Program-made: the position numbers and the translations under genes
The notes under the pieces: model-generated
Seen by the model: only the letters and a program-made list of their open reading frames with translations
Database searches by the model: none
What the model was told of the DNA's origin: nothing
In this document: positions 1 to 13,966 of the stretch, one piece after another
How positions within the stretch are numbered: position 1 is the stretch's first letter
Layout of the letters: each line of letters begins with the position of its first letter
Source: Epichloe hybrida
Lineage: Eukaryota; Ascomycota; Sordariomycetes; Hypocreales; Clavicipitaceae
Assembly: GCA_019022495.1 (NCBI GenBank)
Contig: JAFEKR010000010.1
Location: 1,116,001 to 1,180,000, forward strand
Direction of reading: 5' to 3'
DNA length: 64,000 nt

Positions 1-3000
1 CTATGCTTTATATAATAAGACTTAAATTAAGGGTTTTAATTCTAAGCTCTTTTTTAAAAAGTTAGAGTTAAACTTAGAAGAGGTTCTCTAAATAGTTTAG
101 ATCCTAGCTATAATATCTCTATAAGTAATTAGTTTAATAAATGCTTCTAGTCTTATAGGGATATAGATAAGTAATGTTTTTAAGGGGTGCCCTCGCTGCT
201 TACTAGCAATAACCTATGCTAGTCTATCCCTATTAGTAATAGCTAGTCTAATAGGAAAATTAAAATAATTAAGTAATAAATAATGCATGCGCTAGGTACT
301 AATAGTATTACTATAGCTAGCTTATTACTTATTAACTAAAGTATTAAATAACCTTACTAATATAACTCTTCTAAGATTATCTAGATTATTAAGTTCTTTA
401 GGAATATAGTTAAGTTATAATTTTTTAAAACCCTAGATATTAGTAGTATTATTATAGTGTTATTATAACTAACTATTACTTATATTAAGTAATGTTTTTA
501 TAGAGCCTATAGCATTAATAATATTGCTATAGTATTCCTATCTCTTAGTATTTATAAATTTAAATAAAAAGGTAAGAAGTTATATAGTTATTACTTTCTC
601 TTTCCTTACCTTACTTATAAAATCTAGTTTTCTTAAAAGTAAGTTAGTAAGATTTAATTTCCCTATATAATATATAATCTTAAAGTTAAAAGGATAAAGC
701 TTATTAAGTATAGTTACTTACTTACTAGTAAGCTTAGGCTTTATAGCAAGGTACTTATAGTTTAAATAATCTATAATAACTTTAATTATATAAGCTAAAT
801 AAGTAAGATAGTGTCTCTATATGCGAAAAGCCTCTTAGATAGCTAATAATTTGCTATTAGGTATTAAATATTATAATTTAGTATTAGTTATCTTTCTTAA
901 TATAAACGTAACTAGGTGCTAGTAACCTAGCACTAATATTATAAGTATAGCCCTAATTACATGTCTAGATATATCTGTCTTTACTCTAAGATATGTAAGT
1001 AAGTTAAAATATACTAAAATTAGCGCTTCCTAAAATCTTTATTAAAGCTCTCTAAACACTACTATCTTATAGGGTTTTAGTTTAAATATTACTAGTTAAT
1101 TCCCTCTAAGGTAATCTATTAATAGAATAATAACTTTACTATACTATTTAATAAAATAGCAGTAAAATCTAGTAAAACTAAGAAATAACTAAATATTAAA
1201 AACACTATGTAGTATTAGCTAGGTTATAATTACTTTAACTCTTACTAGGTCTATTATAATACCTTTCTCTAATATCTTAAAGCCTAAAAATTTAACTTCC
1301 TTAACTAAAAATTAACACTTCTTAAGATTAATAAAAAGACCTACCTCTTTAAACTTATATAAAACTTATTTAATATGCTCTATATAATCTTTAACCCTAT
1401 TACTATATATTAGCGTATTATCTAGATAGATAATATAGGTCTTATTAATAAGTCCTTTAAGAGTATTATTAATATACTCCTAAAAAGTCACTAGTGTATT
1501 AACTAGTCTAAATAGCATTACTAAATATTTAAAGTGGCTATATTAATAATAGAACACTATTTTCTACTTATTACCTAAGCAAATACGTAGCTAGTGGTAT
1601 GTATCTTTTAAATCTAGGACTATGAAAATAACTATACTTGCTAATTAATTAAGAATTTTAGCGATAAGAGGTAAAGGGGCCTTATTCTTAATTATAATCT
1701 TATTTAGGCCTCTATAATTTATATAAAGCCTTAATTTCCCTCCTTTCTTTAGAATAAATAAAATTAGGGCTTTAGCTAGGCTAACTAATCTTCTAATTTA
1801 CCCTTTAAGCTACACACTTATAAGGTACTCTCTAAGAACCTCTAGCTCCCTTTTAGCTAAATTATATATAGGCCCCTAAGGTAGTGTTTTCCCTTCTTCT
1901 AATTTAATTACATAAGTGTAACCCCCTAGTTTAGGAAGCTTACTTACTAACTCTTTAGAAAAAATATCTATAAACTCCTTATATTTTTCTAGGATTATTA
2001 GTATAGGGCACTTAGTGCTTTTATCCTAATTTAATATAGCTTCTTTACTACTTATGTTTTCTAAAATTAGTATAACTATAATACCTTTGCTTTTTTACTA
2101 TAAATAAGCGTACTTAAGAATTTATATAGCTACTTTACTATTTATTTATATATCTATTACTACTAGGTTCTCTAATTAGCCTTTTCCTTTTCCTTTTTAA
2201 TTTTTATTTTCTAAAATACTTAGCCTAATCTTTATTACTCCTAATAATAAAGTAACTACTACTATTTTTTTCTCTTTATATACTTATTACTTACTATAAG
2301 TAAAGAAGAGATATTCTATTATTACTAGATATCTCTAGTATTTATGCTCCTAATATATAATTATAGGTAAATACTCTTTAATCTAGTCTATACTTAGAAT
2401 TATCCCTTTACTTATATTAGTAATAAAGTAGCTAACTTAGTAAACCTTTATAAATCCTATACTATCTTTTATCTTAACTAATTTTTTTAGAATTTCTTAA
2501 TATAAAATCACTTTTTTACTTACACTCTTTAATATCCTATCTAATTAGATTATATTATCCTAATCCTTTTTTAATAATAATTTTAGATAAATTATTAAAG
2601 ACTATATACCTATATTAAATAGCGCTTATATAGCTAACTACTAGTTATCTTATTATAGAGATACTTATATTCTTATTCTATTATTTATAGGGTATTCTAT
2701 GGTAAGATTTTATTCCTAGGTCTATACTAATTAAACTAGTATTATATTAGGAGACATAGCTTTATTACTACTTTCCCTATGCTTCTTAGTTATATATTTA
2801 GTACTTTTATAAGTAAAATAATCTAGTGCCTAATAAGTTAGTATAGCATACCTAGGCTTTTTATATTTATAGCACACTAGGGATAATCTTTTCCCTTAGT
2901 CTTTACTCTATTACTATACCTTATTTATAGGTAATATAAAACAAGAGTATTACCTCTTTCTTTTAAAGTCCTAACCTTTTTTATTATTTTAGCCTAAACC

Positions 3001-4236
3001 TATTATAACCTTTGCTTTCTTACCCTAGCCTTATAGTTAGCTCTAGGTTATTAGGATCTCTTAACTAATTATTTACTTTCTTATAGTGTTATTTAAGCTA
3101 TTTAAAAAGATTATAATTCTTAGATATATAAGGATTTCTTTAGGTAACTTAGCTTTTACCTTATCCTAGGCTTATATAAAGGATTAAAATAATTAGCTAT
3201 TCTTTTACCTAAGGTTTAGTAGTAACCTTATTACTTCTAAGTGTCTTATACTTATATCTATTATTCTAGTTTTTAACTATTCTAGGAAATTTACCTATGT
3301 AATTAATAAATAATTTACATGCCTATTTATAGCTATATAATGTATTTACTATTACTTTATATTACTAGCTAGGTAGCTACTTATATACATTACCTTAGTT
3401 ATATTATCCTTAAAGGTATAGTAGTCTAATTTAAATAGTATATCTAAGTCTGCTAAGAAATTCTACAGGCTTTTATACATTTCCCCTTTATATGTAAGTA
3501 TTTTTATTTACATTTTAATAAGACTACCTTACTATATAATTACTACTATATTACTGTAAACTATAGGTGGAATTATAGCTAATATTTAAGGGGTAATTAT
3601 AGGTCTAGTTTAAGGTCTAGCTAATCCTAGATTTACCTTAAGCTCTCTAATTTACACCTCTATCTATAAGACCTCTTATCTCCTCTAAAGGTAATGTAGC
3701 TTAGATTATATAACCTTATAGCATTACTATAACGCCCTTTCTTCTTTAGTTATATTATCTATACCTCTACCTAAATTAGGATTAAGTGGCGTTTATTATA
3801 CTCTATTATCTATAGTTCTAGATTATAGGGGTTCTTTATCTTCCTAATTATCTATAGCTTTATTATTATAAAGTACTAGTGTGTTTCTTATAGATCTTTA
3901 AAGTATTAGCTATATAATAATCTAGCTAATGGTTTATATCCTTAAAAAGGTTAAGAGAGATTAATTTATTATAGCTTACACTAAAAGGTTAAGAATAAAG
4001 TAATAGCTAAGACTATTGCAGTTACTACTAGATAAATACTAGCTAGGGGCAGGTGCGTAAAGGTTTTAATCTCTAACCTAGCACTAATAATATATATAGT
4101 CTTTAATAAATACCTTGCTTTATAAGCACGTGGCTATCTTATAGCTAGCTAGCCTCTTTATTATTTGCATAGCCTAAAGGTTCTCTAAAGACCCGCTTTA
4201 ATAAACATCCTATCTTTGACCTCTGCGCTCCTAACA
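1..4236 (-). mobile_element. RIP-degraded Gypsy LTR retrotransposon, truncated by window start
   Basis: Read on the minus strand, this AT-saturated stretch still spells a Gypsy polyprotein through many stop codons. Around 1,745-1,715 a block reads LRLYINYRGLN, and around 1,430-1,400 YIIYLDNTLIYS followed by a YIEHI block; these correspond to the reverse transcriptase core and the (Y/V)xDD motif. Between about 1,000 and 600 follow TDIS-, YLAIKPKLT- and FKIIYYIGKLN-like blocks typical of Gypsy RNase H. Near 2,850 a degenerate zinc knuckle reads CYKYKKPRYAILTY. The gene order gag, knuckle, RT, RNase H on the minus strand fits Gypsy, with the 5' LTR at 3,873-4,236 and the integrase lying beyond base 1. 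All frames are closed by TAA/TAG created by C-to-T changes, so the element is dead. Confidence 0.85.
3873..4236 (-). repeat. LTR-like repeat at 5' end of the minus-strand Gypsy remnant
   Basis: This 364-bp segment aligns along its whole length with 13,602-13,966 (shared blocks such as TAATAATCTAGCTAATGG, AAAAAGGTTAAGAGAG and CTCTGCGCTCCTAACA), with almost all differences C-to-T or G-to-A in this copy. On the minus strand it begins TGTTAGGAGCGCAG and is followed directly by the gag part of the Gypsy remnant, as expected for a 5' LTR. The exact inner border is not visible. Confidence 0.7.
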
Positions 4237-7200
4237 TACGCACCTAGAATGTAAACAGAAACTTGTACTATAGTAATAATAACTGTTAGCAAATGTTAAT
4301 CATAGGATTAAATAGCTTCTAAACCTATATAATCTCTGCTAATAAAAGGAGAGCAAAATTTAGTATAATTAGACTAATTAAGAGTCTTTATTAATAAAAG
4401 TTTATGCTCTAGAACGCTTACCCTTATAATAGCGGTGATGTTAGGGAGTCTCTAATAAGCTAGATTAAGGGATTTTGCTATAATTAATTAGTTACAAGAA
4501 ATAAGGGTTTAAGAGAGAGAAAGAGAAGAGGAGAAGAGGGCTAGGAATTAGGTTTATAAAGACGCTGCCTAAATAATAAATAGTAATAACTAGTAAGTAA
4601 TAGCTACTAATAACTAATTCACAATACTATAAAGGTATAAATCACAGGAGCTTGCTAACCTCTAAGAGGCACCTATAAACAGCTACTAATAACTGTCTAT
4701 ATAGCTAATAAAGACTATAAGAGTAAGGCTAAGACTATAGGAACTATTTAATCTTACTAATCTTTATATTATTACACTACTTAGACCTTAAAAGCACTTA
4801 CCCTTCACTATCTATCTATATCTCTTTTCCCCTCTCTTATTACTTTAACCTAGCTTTATTAAGTAAGCTACTATTCTTTATTTCTCCTTCTAAAAACATA
4901 CTATTAATAATTATACTATTTAATCTAGTTAAGAAATAGCTAATTACAAAGAAAATACAGTTAATAAAAGCGCTTACACTAATATAGATAGTAGCACTAT
5001 TATATACTTTACTTATAGTAAATATCTCATGCTATTCTATATCTATGTTCTAATCTATAGAACTAAGGGTTCTTTCTTTAGAGATAAAGAGAGAAGCACT
5101 ATAGAGCTTAACCTAGTTAACCTCTATAGTTAGTAGCCTTTGCTATTTTATCTAAGATAAAGCTAGCTATAACCCTTAACTAGGTTTAAAGTCTATTAAG
5201 ATAGTAATAACTTTAACTAGGTAACGCTAATTAAAACAGGGTAGGATTAGTTAAGCTAGCGAAACTATTTAATAGATATCTATAAATTCCTAAGAAAAGC
5301 CTATAAGACACTAAGTAAAGACTAGCTTAACTAGTTTAAACTAACTACTATAGGTAAGATTATTATACATGGCCTTAAAGTAATAATAGCTATGCTACTA
5401 CAAACGTTTATAATTAAGCTAATAGAAGATTTTAACTTAAATACTCTATAGTAATTAATTAGTTTAAAAGCTAGGAGACTTTATTCTAACTACTAGCTTA
5501 TTAATATTAAGTATAGTTTAAAGTATAACCCTATTAACCTTTACTTAGATATAAGCTATTAACGCCTTATTATAGGATTTATATTCTTTATAAACCACTA
5601 GATATGCTTTCTATTTAATTAAAAGTAAGGGTAGCTTTATTACTTTAATAGCATAGAGGAGGGGTAAGTAATAAGGTTTACTAATTTTACTATAAGATAA
5701 GGGTAGATTATATAGCTACTAAACTACCTATATAATTTTAAAGTAATTGCGGTTCTAGTAATAAAATAGAAAGGGAACTAGGAGTGTAAATATGCTTATC
5801 TAGGGTTTCTATTACAAGCGATTTATTGCTAAGTTAGACACTAAGTACTTAATTTACTTTCTAAAGACTAGAATATACTAAACTAATATAATATTAAATT
5901 TAAATAGTTATATACGTTTAGTAAGGATTTAAGCATTAGTTATTGCTTTAAGCTTTATTTAAGAGACTAGATAATTACTAATAATATCCTAGACCTAAGG
6001 TATAGTTATACTAGAGCTCTTATAAGAACTATAAGAGTCCTATAAGATATAGCTATAAATAAATTAGGAGTTAGAGACTAGTTACCTAGGGAGTTATCCT
6101 ACTAGAAGGACTTTAACCTCTAATACCTAATATATAATATAATAAAGCGCTAGCTACCTTATTTTATAACCTAAATAATTAGTAAAGGTTTACCTATTAG
6201 TGTAGTAATTATAGCCTAGGAGAATAAAGTTAGTAATAAAAACTAACTAATTAAATAGTATACTAAAATAGCGCAAAGTAGTAGACTTTATATCTAGGAT
6301 TATTAGTAGCCTATTACACGCACCTTTACTAAGGATCCTAAAGTCTTTAATATTAGTATTTAAGAGATATTATAAGAATAGGAAAGGTAAATATAATAGG
6401 ATATAGACAATAAGTATTAATAGGAAACTAAGGAATGAAAATTAAGTAAAAGGGTAAGTTCCTAGGTATTATAAGAGTCCTTATTAGGACTATTATCTTT
6501 AACTAGATATAAAGAGATACTATAGTCTCTAGCTACAAAACTTAAGGCGCTTTAGTAAGGTAAGTAAGGATAAGCATATAGTATTATAGACTAAACTCTT
6601 TAATAATAGTAAGTAATAACTAATAAGTTATTCTAGATAGATATTAAGGATTAGCTAAGGTTATAGTAAATCTATAGAGTTATTAGGGAGGACTAGGTAT
6701 ATAACTATAGAACTCTAGTTAAGTAAGTAAAAGAGAACACTATATGCCACCCCCTTAGAGACATAGGATAAGTTATAATAATTAATTTTCTTTCTTTTCT
6801 TAAGTTAAAATAAGTAGCTTAAAGGAAAATAGTTACGCTATTACTAACGTTATTTATATATACTTTAGTAGTACTACCTAGCTTAGTTTCTTATAGAATA
6901 TAGCTAGAGATTATTAAAGCTTACTAGCAAGAGAAAAGGCATGCTATAGGATTAATTAATTAACGCGAGGATTAGGGAAAGAGAGTAAGCTAGTAAGATT
7001 TAAAGTAACTTACGCTACGCACTCCCTTACTAATATTACTTACTACTTACTTATAAACGCTAAAGACACTAAAGCTCTCTAGGGAAATAAAAAATCTAGG
7101 TCTTTAGCTAGGGAGGTTTCTTTTCTATTTTCTCTTTTTTTTTTCTTTTCTATCCTTTTGTTTTTCTTATAAAAGCTTTAGACCTATATATACTAAATTA

Positions 7201-7797
7201 AATAATGCCTTCCCTTAAAATATAGCACCTTACTATTAGTTACGCTTAAGAACACTTTAGTTATTACCCTTTTTATTACTGTTTTCCCTTTCCTAGGGGC
7301 TAGGAAGGGAAAATAGTTAGGGAGGTGTTATATGCTATAATACGCGCGCCTATAAACGCGCGTATTTGCGATAATAAGCATAAGGGATATAGGGGATTAT
7401 AGGGATAAATAACACAATAAGGGATAATAATATTAGTTATCTAGGCAAAGGGACTATTTAATCTATAAAGAGATTACCTATAGCTAGATTCTTTTAAGGT
7501 TCTTTATGCATACCTAACTTTAGATTTTTAACTTAAATACCTAGCGCTACTATAGCTACTATTGTGTTTACCTTAATAAGATAAATTAATAAGATTATTT
7601 CCCTAACTTAACTAAAAAGTCACTTCTAATCTAACAGACTATTTAATCTAAATTATCTCTATCTGTAGAGACTAATTTAGCCATTGTTATAATTGCTGCT
7701 ATTAAGTTAATTAACCCTTCTAACGTGAGCAGACGTCACCGCTACCTATGACCGTGGGCTAGCGTCGTGTCTTTTGGGGTGTTGTTTTCCGCTTGAC
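4237..7797. other. AT-rich RIP-degraded repeat DNA, no intact gene
   Basis: No open frame of 60 codons exists on either strand. The text is dominated by TAA, TAG and CTA words. Around 5,050-5,700 the plus strand gives a gag-like reading with many stops, and TGTTAG at about 4,288 followed by a TATA-rich stretch could be an eroded LTR; neither is certain. A short GC-rich patch with CGCGCG words lies at 7,340-7,370 and another at 7,720-7,790. Confidence 0.6.
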
Positions 7798-7799
7798 AA

Positions 7800-8045
7800 A
7801 CTAGCTAGATAGCTAGGCCTCTTAATCTAACAGCTGCATTGCCTGTACAACGTCACTAAAATCAATTCTATTGGTATATAAGATATCGTAAAAGTCATCT
7901 AGATTGAATTCTATTAGTTAATAACTGCCAAAACCTTCCGTTGCGTTACGTTAAATAAATTTAACGTGGTGGTTCTACTAGTCCTTGACCGTAGAGCTAC
8001 ACCTGTACAGCTGTTGCCAGCCGGCAACTAGCTCCCTACATTTCA
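7800..8045. repeat. LTR-like direct repeat, copy 1
   Basis: About 246 bp that match 12,754-13,010 from CTAGCTAGATAGCTAGG to CTACATTTCAATA. Copy 1 keeps more C and G (for example CCGGCAACTAGCTCCC versus TAGTAACTAGCTCCT in copy 2), so copy 2 is more RIP-mutated. The left edge lacks a clear TG. The repeat is called an LTR because copy 2 is followed by a primer-binding-site-like word and a gag reading frame. Confidence 0.6.
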
Positions 8046-11000
8046 ATACTTAGTATTAATAGTAGGCCTATCTTACCTTATAGTTACCTATTACCTAAAT
8101 TTAGTATTACCTAAGCTAGTATTACTAGAGTTAGCGTTACTAGAGTTAGCATTACTAAAGCTACTCTTACCTTCCTAGTATATTCTTTATGTTTTTTTTA
8201 CTTCTTTATTAGCTTATTAATAGTTACTACTTAATCCTATATCTTTTTTAATATCTCTATTACTATATTAGCTAAAGCTATAATCTTTTCCTTATACTTA
8301 TCCTTTTAAACTATACTTTATTTTAAAGTGTTAATTTATTTATTAAATTTAATTAGTGTTTTACCTATATTAAGTTTAGTAATTCTCTCTTTCTAGTTTT
8401 TTAATATATCTAATATCTTTAAAAACTTATCTTAGATTACTATTACTTCCTTTTATATTAAAGCTATTAGTTAGTGGACTTCTTTTACTAATTCCTTTAC
8501 TATTATATACGCTTTATTTACCTATCTTCTAGTATCTTTAAATCCTTTCTTTACCTAGTTAACTTAATTAACTAGGTTATGAATCTTACTTTACTTATAT
8601 TATCTGCTCCTTTTCTTATCTTTCTATAATTCTAAATTTCTAATGATTTCTGCGTTAACTCCTTCTCTATACTAATGTAAAGTAAGTTTACTTATCTAAT
8701 ACTAGCTAAAGCGCTTGTAATTATAGCATTTACTACGCTATATTTATTAGTAAAATAAAAAGCTAAAAGATTCACTTATAGTAGTAAAGATAATATACTA
8801 TTATATATAGCTATTTACTATCTATATTTAACTATTACACTATTATAGAAAGCCATTACTACTATTTTTACCTAGCCCTTTACTTTTCTTATTACTTTAC
8901 ATTCTATTAGATTAATAGTAATCTAATATATAGGCTTTCTTACCTATCTTACTATAGCTTATTTTACAATTAATATAGCCTTTTATTCTTTAAATATAGC
9001 AAAGATCTATATAATTACGTTTTACTATAATATAAAATACATATCCTTTAAGTTAACTTCTAATCTATTAAATACTATTATAGTGTCTTTAAGGGTAAAT
9101 TCATATATGTAAGCCTATATTATATATTTAATATCCTAATTACTATTCTTATAACCCTAATTTAGTGTGTTTAAACTTACTAAAACTAACTTCTTTAATG
9201 CTCTTTTCTTTATATTTTATATTAAACTATTTTATTACTCTTTTACATGCTACTACACTAATATTAGGCATTAGTATTTAAGCATTAGTTCTAGATTTAG
9301 GCTTCCTAAATCTAAGGAATAATAACTTAAAATTAAGGTCTGTAATTTATTTATAGACTTATAATAGTTTAATAATATACTTAGTAAGTATTTTACTAAT
9401 ATTATTATTTATCTTACTTTCTATATCCTTATATTTACCCTTAGTGCCCTTAGCTTTAGTCTCCTTATTACTTTTAGGTTTAGACTCTAGTCTAGGACTA
9501 TCCTTAGTAAGGTTAAATCTTACCTTATTACTATTATTTTTATTTAATTTATTAGTAAAATCCTTATTTTTCTAATTTACTTTTATTTTCTTTAGTTACT
9601 TTTATCTTATAACTCTTATATAATTATCCTTAATTAAATCTTCTATTACTTATTTATATTTTTATTACTCTATATCTAAATCTAACTTTATACTTATAAA
9701 GTTATTATTCTTATTATTACCTTACTCCTTAGTGTTAACTATATCTTAGATAGCCTTTACTATATTAATATTTTTATTATATCCCTTTATTAATTATAAT
9801 AGTATATCTAATTTACTTTATCTTATTCTTAGTTTATTTAAATACTACTACTATTATAACTATATAATTTATTATATAAAATATAAATATATCTTTAGCT
9901 AATTCTAATGTTTTACCTAACTTAAATAGTGTTTAAAGAACTTCTTCTCTTTATAATAAGTTATAGTTCCTAGTTTTACTAAAAGCTTATTTATTTACCT
10001 AATATATTTAGCTTTTTCCCTATTAGTAGTAAATTACTACTATTTTAAATTAGTAACTATAAGCTAACTTAATAGTTAATTCTATTATATTAAAGCTAGG
10101 ATCTAAATACAAAGGTATCCTACCTATATTTACTTATAAAGTGTTTAATTATATATATTAACCTTATTATTAAAATAAATAAAATCTAGTATAGCTTCTA
10201 GGTTATAGTATAGATTTATATAATATTTATAAAGCTTATATTTAACTTCTAGTATAATATTTTTATGTTTAACTTAATATTTCTTATAGTTATTATAATT
10301 CTATATTTCCTATAGTAAAATTAATTCTATTTCTTATAGCTTTTAGAAAACTTTATAACCTATATTATTATCTTTAGGCTTAGAGGCTATTAAGTAAAAA
10401 TAGGACTAGGATAAATTTAACTATACTTCTATTAGATTTAACTACGCGTAAGTAGTAGTAGTATTAGAGAATAATATAAAGTAAGAGTATAATAAGCTTC
10501 CTTTAGTTAGTATAGAAGAGTAATATATATAAGAGAGTCTAGCCACTTTAATTTATTTTATTAAATCTAGCTATTTACTATTAACTTTTTTCTTTTATTA
10601 TTACTATTCTATAGGTAAATTAAGGCCTTTCTTTATGTATTCCCTTTGCTAATTAATTAGGTTTTTCTTAAGGTAGTTTTTCACTATCTTAGCTATATTA
10701 ATTTGCATTTTACTTTTAGCTATCTATTAATTATCTTTAGCTATATATCCCTTTTATCTAATAAAGAATTTTACTCTTACTATTTTAGTCTATTTAAAAA
10801 TCTTAACCTAATAACTATAGATTTATTTAATATCCTAATAATTTGCTTCCTTTAGATTATTAAATATAATAAGTAGCAAAGCTAGTTTTTCCTTATTAAA
10901 TAAATCCTTTCCTTATACTAGTTTCTATATTTATATTACTAATACTACTAGATAGACTTAAGAGTCTAAAGGGAAATCTAATTAATATACTAATAGGTTT

Positions 11001-12753
11001 ACCTTTTCTAGTACCTTATATAGCCTTACTCTTTATAGTAACTATTTTTTCTTAGGCTTACTAGGTAACTTATATCCCTTATATAATTATAAATATACTA
11101 TATCCCTTATATTAATATTAACTAGTTTATAATAATTATTATACTAAATCTTAGCAAGGGCAGTAGCTATTATAATTACTAGCTAAGCCTTATGCTAGTA
11201 TAGCTTCTGTAATACTACTATATTATTTACGCTAGCCTTATTGTTAGTTATGTTATTTAGAGAAAGAAGATTAATAATACTTAGAGGGCAAAATTTATAT
11301 AATAGCTTATTAGGCGCCTACCCTATGCTTACTACTATAGTGTTATTTAGTTAATACTATAGCGCTAGAAGTAGTAATATTTACACTATATCTAGGTCTA
11401 TTACTATATAATATTAGATTATAATTATTACTATTTAATTCTTTCTTTTTGCTATTTTATCTATTTAGGGATAGTATACTATACCTATAAGAAGTCTAAC
11501 TCCTATATATCTAAATATCTCTTTCTATATATTAGATATAAATTTTAGGTCTTTATTACTAATAATTTGCCTTAGTAATCCCTAATTTATAATATATAGC
11601 GTATAAAGAAGTAATTTTACCTAGATTTCTACTAGGTATATAGTGTGCCCTAGTATTAGAAAAGTCCTTTTGCTAAATAGGTAATTTACTAGGCATAACG
11701 AATTATATATTATGTATCCTTCTATTTACCATATTATGTTTATAGCTAATACTTCTAGTATATCTATTATAAAATTAAGTAAAATTATATAAAAAGGCAT
11801 TAGTTTTAACTATAAAGGTTATAACTCTCCTAGTGGTTTTAAGCGATTAATTACATTCTCCTAATATACTATGTAATAAGCTATATAGTTATAAATCTAT
11901 TAGCTTATTTATGGGAAACACACTAATTAAAGCTCCGTTACTATTCTAGTAATTCCAAAATATTACTATTTATTATAAACTAGTTATAGTATAGATTTAA
12001 CCTTTATTATTAGAATATAAAGATAGAAAAACCTATCTTTACTATAATAGTATAATAAACTATCCTCGCGTAAATCCTATTTATATAGGGGAATTTTTAG
12101 TCTAATCTAAGCATTCTTTACTGCTTATCTCTCTTAGTATGCTCTTATAGCTATAACAATTTAGCCAAACTTTTAGTTAGATTAATACCCTTAGATAATT
12201 CTAGCCGTAAGGTTGTTATTGATTATTGTAGTTATAATATATTTGTTAAAAATAAGACCTATTTTTAGCCCTTTCTAGTTAAAGGACCTTTCCATTACTA
12301 GCTTGCATTACAAGCCTAACAGCTGCGACCGACTATGTGGATGACTAATCCAAATTAATTGTGGATTATTTAATTGCGTTGTGGCTGCAAGCGTAGCCAT
12401 AACCGCAGCGCCACTAGTAATTAGGTAAGCTAGGGTGACATAAGCAGGTTACCCTATACGCGGGTTACCCTATAGCTATCTTTCACAGCGATTTTCTCTT
12501 TAACTAGAGGTTATATAAAAGTCTTACATATAGCAAATTAAAGCTAGAAGATAAGGCTTTTATTTAATATAGGAATATTTTTAGACTAAAATTTAGTGCA
12601 TATAGGTTACTAGTTTATATAGTAGTGAGTTCATTTTTTGGATTTTATATATAAATGAATTTTGCGGAAAATAAAAAGTGGCCTATAAGACCTTTTTAGT
12701 GGTCTAGATTTACTAATATAGTTAGTAAGTATATAAGAGGAAGAAGATCTTTT
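8046..12753. other. AT-rich RIP-degraded interior between the two LTR-like repeats
   Basis: No open frame of 60 codons in any frame. Apart from the integrase remnant at 11,140-11,720 I can assign no domain. A less mutated patch at 12,290-12,490 contains GC-richer words (GCTGCGACCGACTATGTGG, ACCGCAGCGCC) and may be a fragment of a different repeat. Confidence 0.55.
11140..11720 (-). pseudogene. Gypsy-type integrase remnant
   Basis: On the minus strand an interrupted reading contains FISNIWKEIFRYIGV and a G(I/V)VYYP block, then IVIIII-YYI, QYQLNNTIVVS and NKLLYKF blocks. Their order and spacing match the Gypsy integrase core (FTS-FW..L...LG, S-AYHPQTDGQTER, ..YLR, AYN...H.S.G.SPF, G..P), with stops at codons expected from CAA/CAG/CGA to TAA/TAG/TGA changes. 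It sits about 1.1 kb from the repeat at 12,754, too near for a normal Gypsy 5' part, so the element is deleted or nested. RIP has destroyed the frame. Confidence 0.65.
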
Positions 12754-13010
12754 TAATCTAGCTAGATAGCTAGGCCTCTTAATCTAATAGCCGCATTGCC
12801 TATATAACGTTACTAAAATTAATTCTATTAGTATATAAGATATTGTAAAAGTCATCTAGATTGAATTCTATTAGTTAATAACTGCTAAAACCTTCTGTTA
12901 TATTGCGTTAAATAAATATTTAACGTGGTAGTTTTACTAGTCCCTAACCGTAGAGCTGCACCCGTATAGCTGTTGCTAGCTAGTAACTAGCTCCTTACAT
13001 TTCAATAGGT
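12754..13010 (+). repeat. LTR-like direct repeat, copy 2 (probable Copia 5' LTR)
   Basis: Second copy of the repeat at 7,800-8,045. It ends in ACATTTCA and is followed by ATAGGTTATAAGCCC, which resembles the initiator-tRNA-Met half-molecule primer binding site used by Copia elements (GGTTATNNGCCC; established for Copia, match judged by eye). A Copia-type gag reading begins some 50 bp further on, on the same strand, so this is probably the 5' LTR of a plus-strand Copia element. Confidence 0.6.
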
Positions 13011-13479
13011 TATAAGCCCTTCTATAAAATTAGAAGATAGATACTAATTAACAAGATCAGGGGCCTTCTGCCCCCAATCTTAGTGCGCAAGAGGTTCTAA
13101 ATAATTAGCTAAAAGAGCAGGTTATTAAGCAACAAGATACTATTAATCTATTATTACATAAAATAGAAGCTTTGACTATAGCTATTAATAATAGAGGCAT
13201 GGAGGGTGTAGAAGCTGCTAAGCCCGCTAGTTAGCAGTAAGTTTAGCAGCCTATTTATCAAGATAAGGCACCTAAATCTAGCTCTATACAAGCTACCTTT
13301 AATAATTCAATTATTAAGGAATTTAATAAGAGGGTTTATAGCTTCCCTAAGACTGCTAAGCTTAAAGGAGCTAAAAATTTCGATCAATAGAAACAAGCCC
13401 TAGCTATCTAATTTAGAGCTTTAGGCATGCCTAATTTTCTAGATAATCCGGATATTTCTAGGGCGCTAGGCAGAGTATT

Positions 13480-13966
13480 TGTTAGGAGCGCAGAGGTCAA
13501 AGATAGGATGTTCATCGAAGCAGGTCTTCGGAGAACCTTTGGGCCATGCGAATGACAAAGAGGCTAGCTAGCTACGAGATAGCCACGTGCTCGTGGAGCG
13601 GGGTACTAGCGTGTTTCTTGTAGATCTTCGGAGTGTTAGCTACATAATAATCTAGCTAATGGTTCGTATCCTTAAAAAGGTTAAGAGAGATTAATTTATC
13701 ACGGCTTGCACCAAAAGGTTAAGAACGAAGTAATAGCTAAGACTATTGTAGTCACTACTAGATAAATACTAGCTAGGGGCGGGTGCGTAAAGGTTTTAAT
13801 CTCTAACCTAGCACTAATAATATACGCAGTCTTTAATAAGTACCTCGCTCCATAAGCATGTAGCTATCTTGTAGCTAGCTAGCCTCTTTGTTATCCGCAT
13901 GGCCTAAAGGTTCTCTAAAGACCCGCTTCAATAAACATCCTATCTTTAACCTCTGCGCTCCTAACA
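13480..13966. mobile_element. 487-bp foldback element carrying the Gypsy LTR sequence, nested in element A
   Basis: Begins TGTTAGGAGCGCAGAGGT and ends ACCTCTGCGCTCCTAACA, flanked by the 5-bp direct repeat GTATT (13,475-13,479 and 13,967-13,971). The first about 128 bp and the last about 128 bp are imperfect inverted copies of each other. The stretch 13,602-13,966 is the same sequence as the LTR at 3,873-4,236, but the left inverted arm is absent there. Either a solo LTR with an inverted duplication of its own end, or a foldback element that shares this sequence. TG...CA ends and a 5-bp duplication favour integrase-type insertion. It is much less RIP-mutated than its surroundings. Confidence 0.75.
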
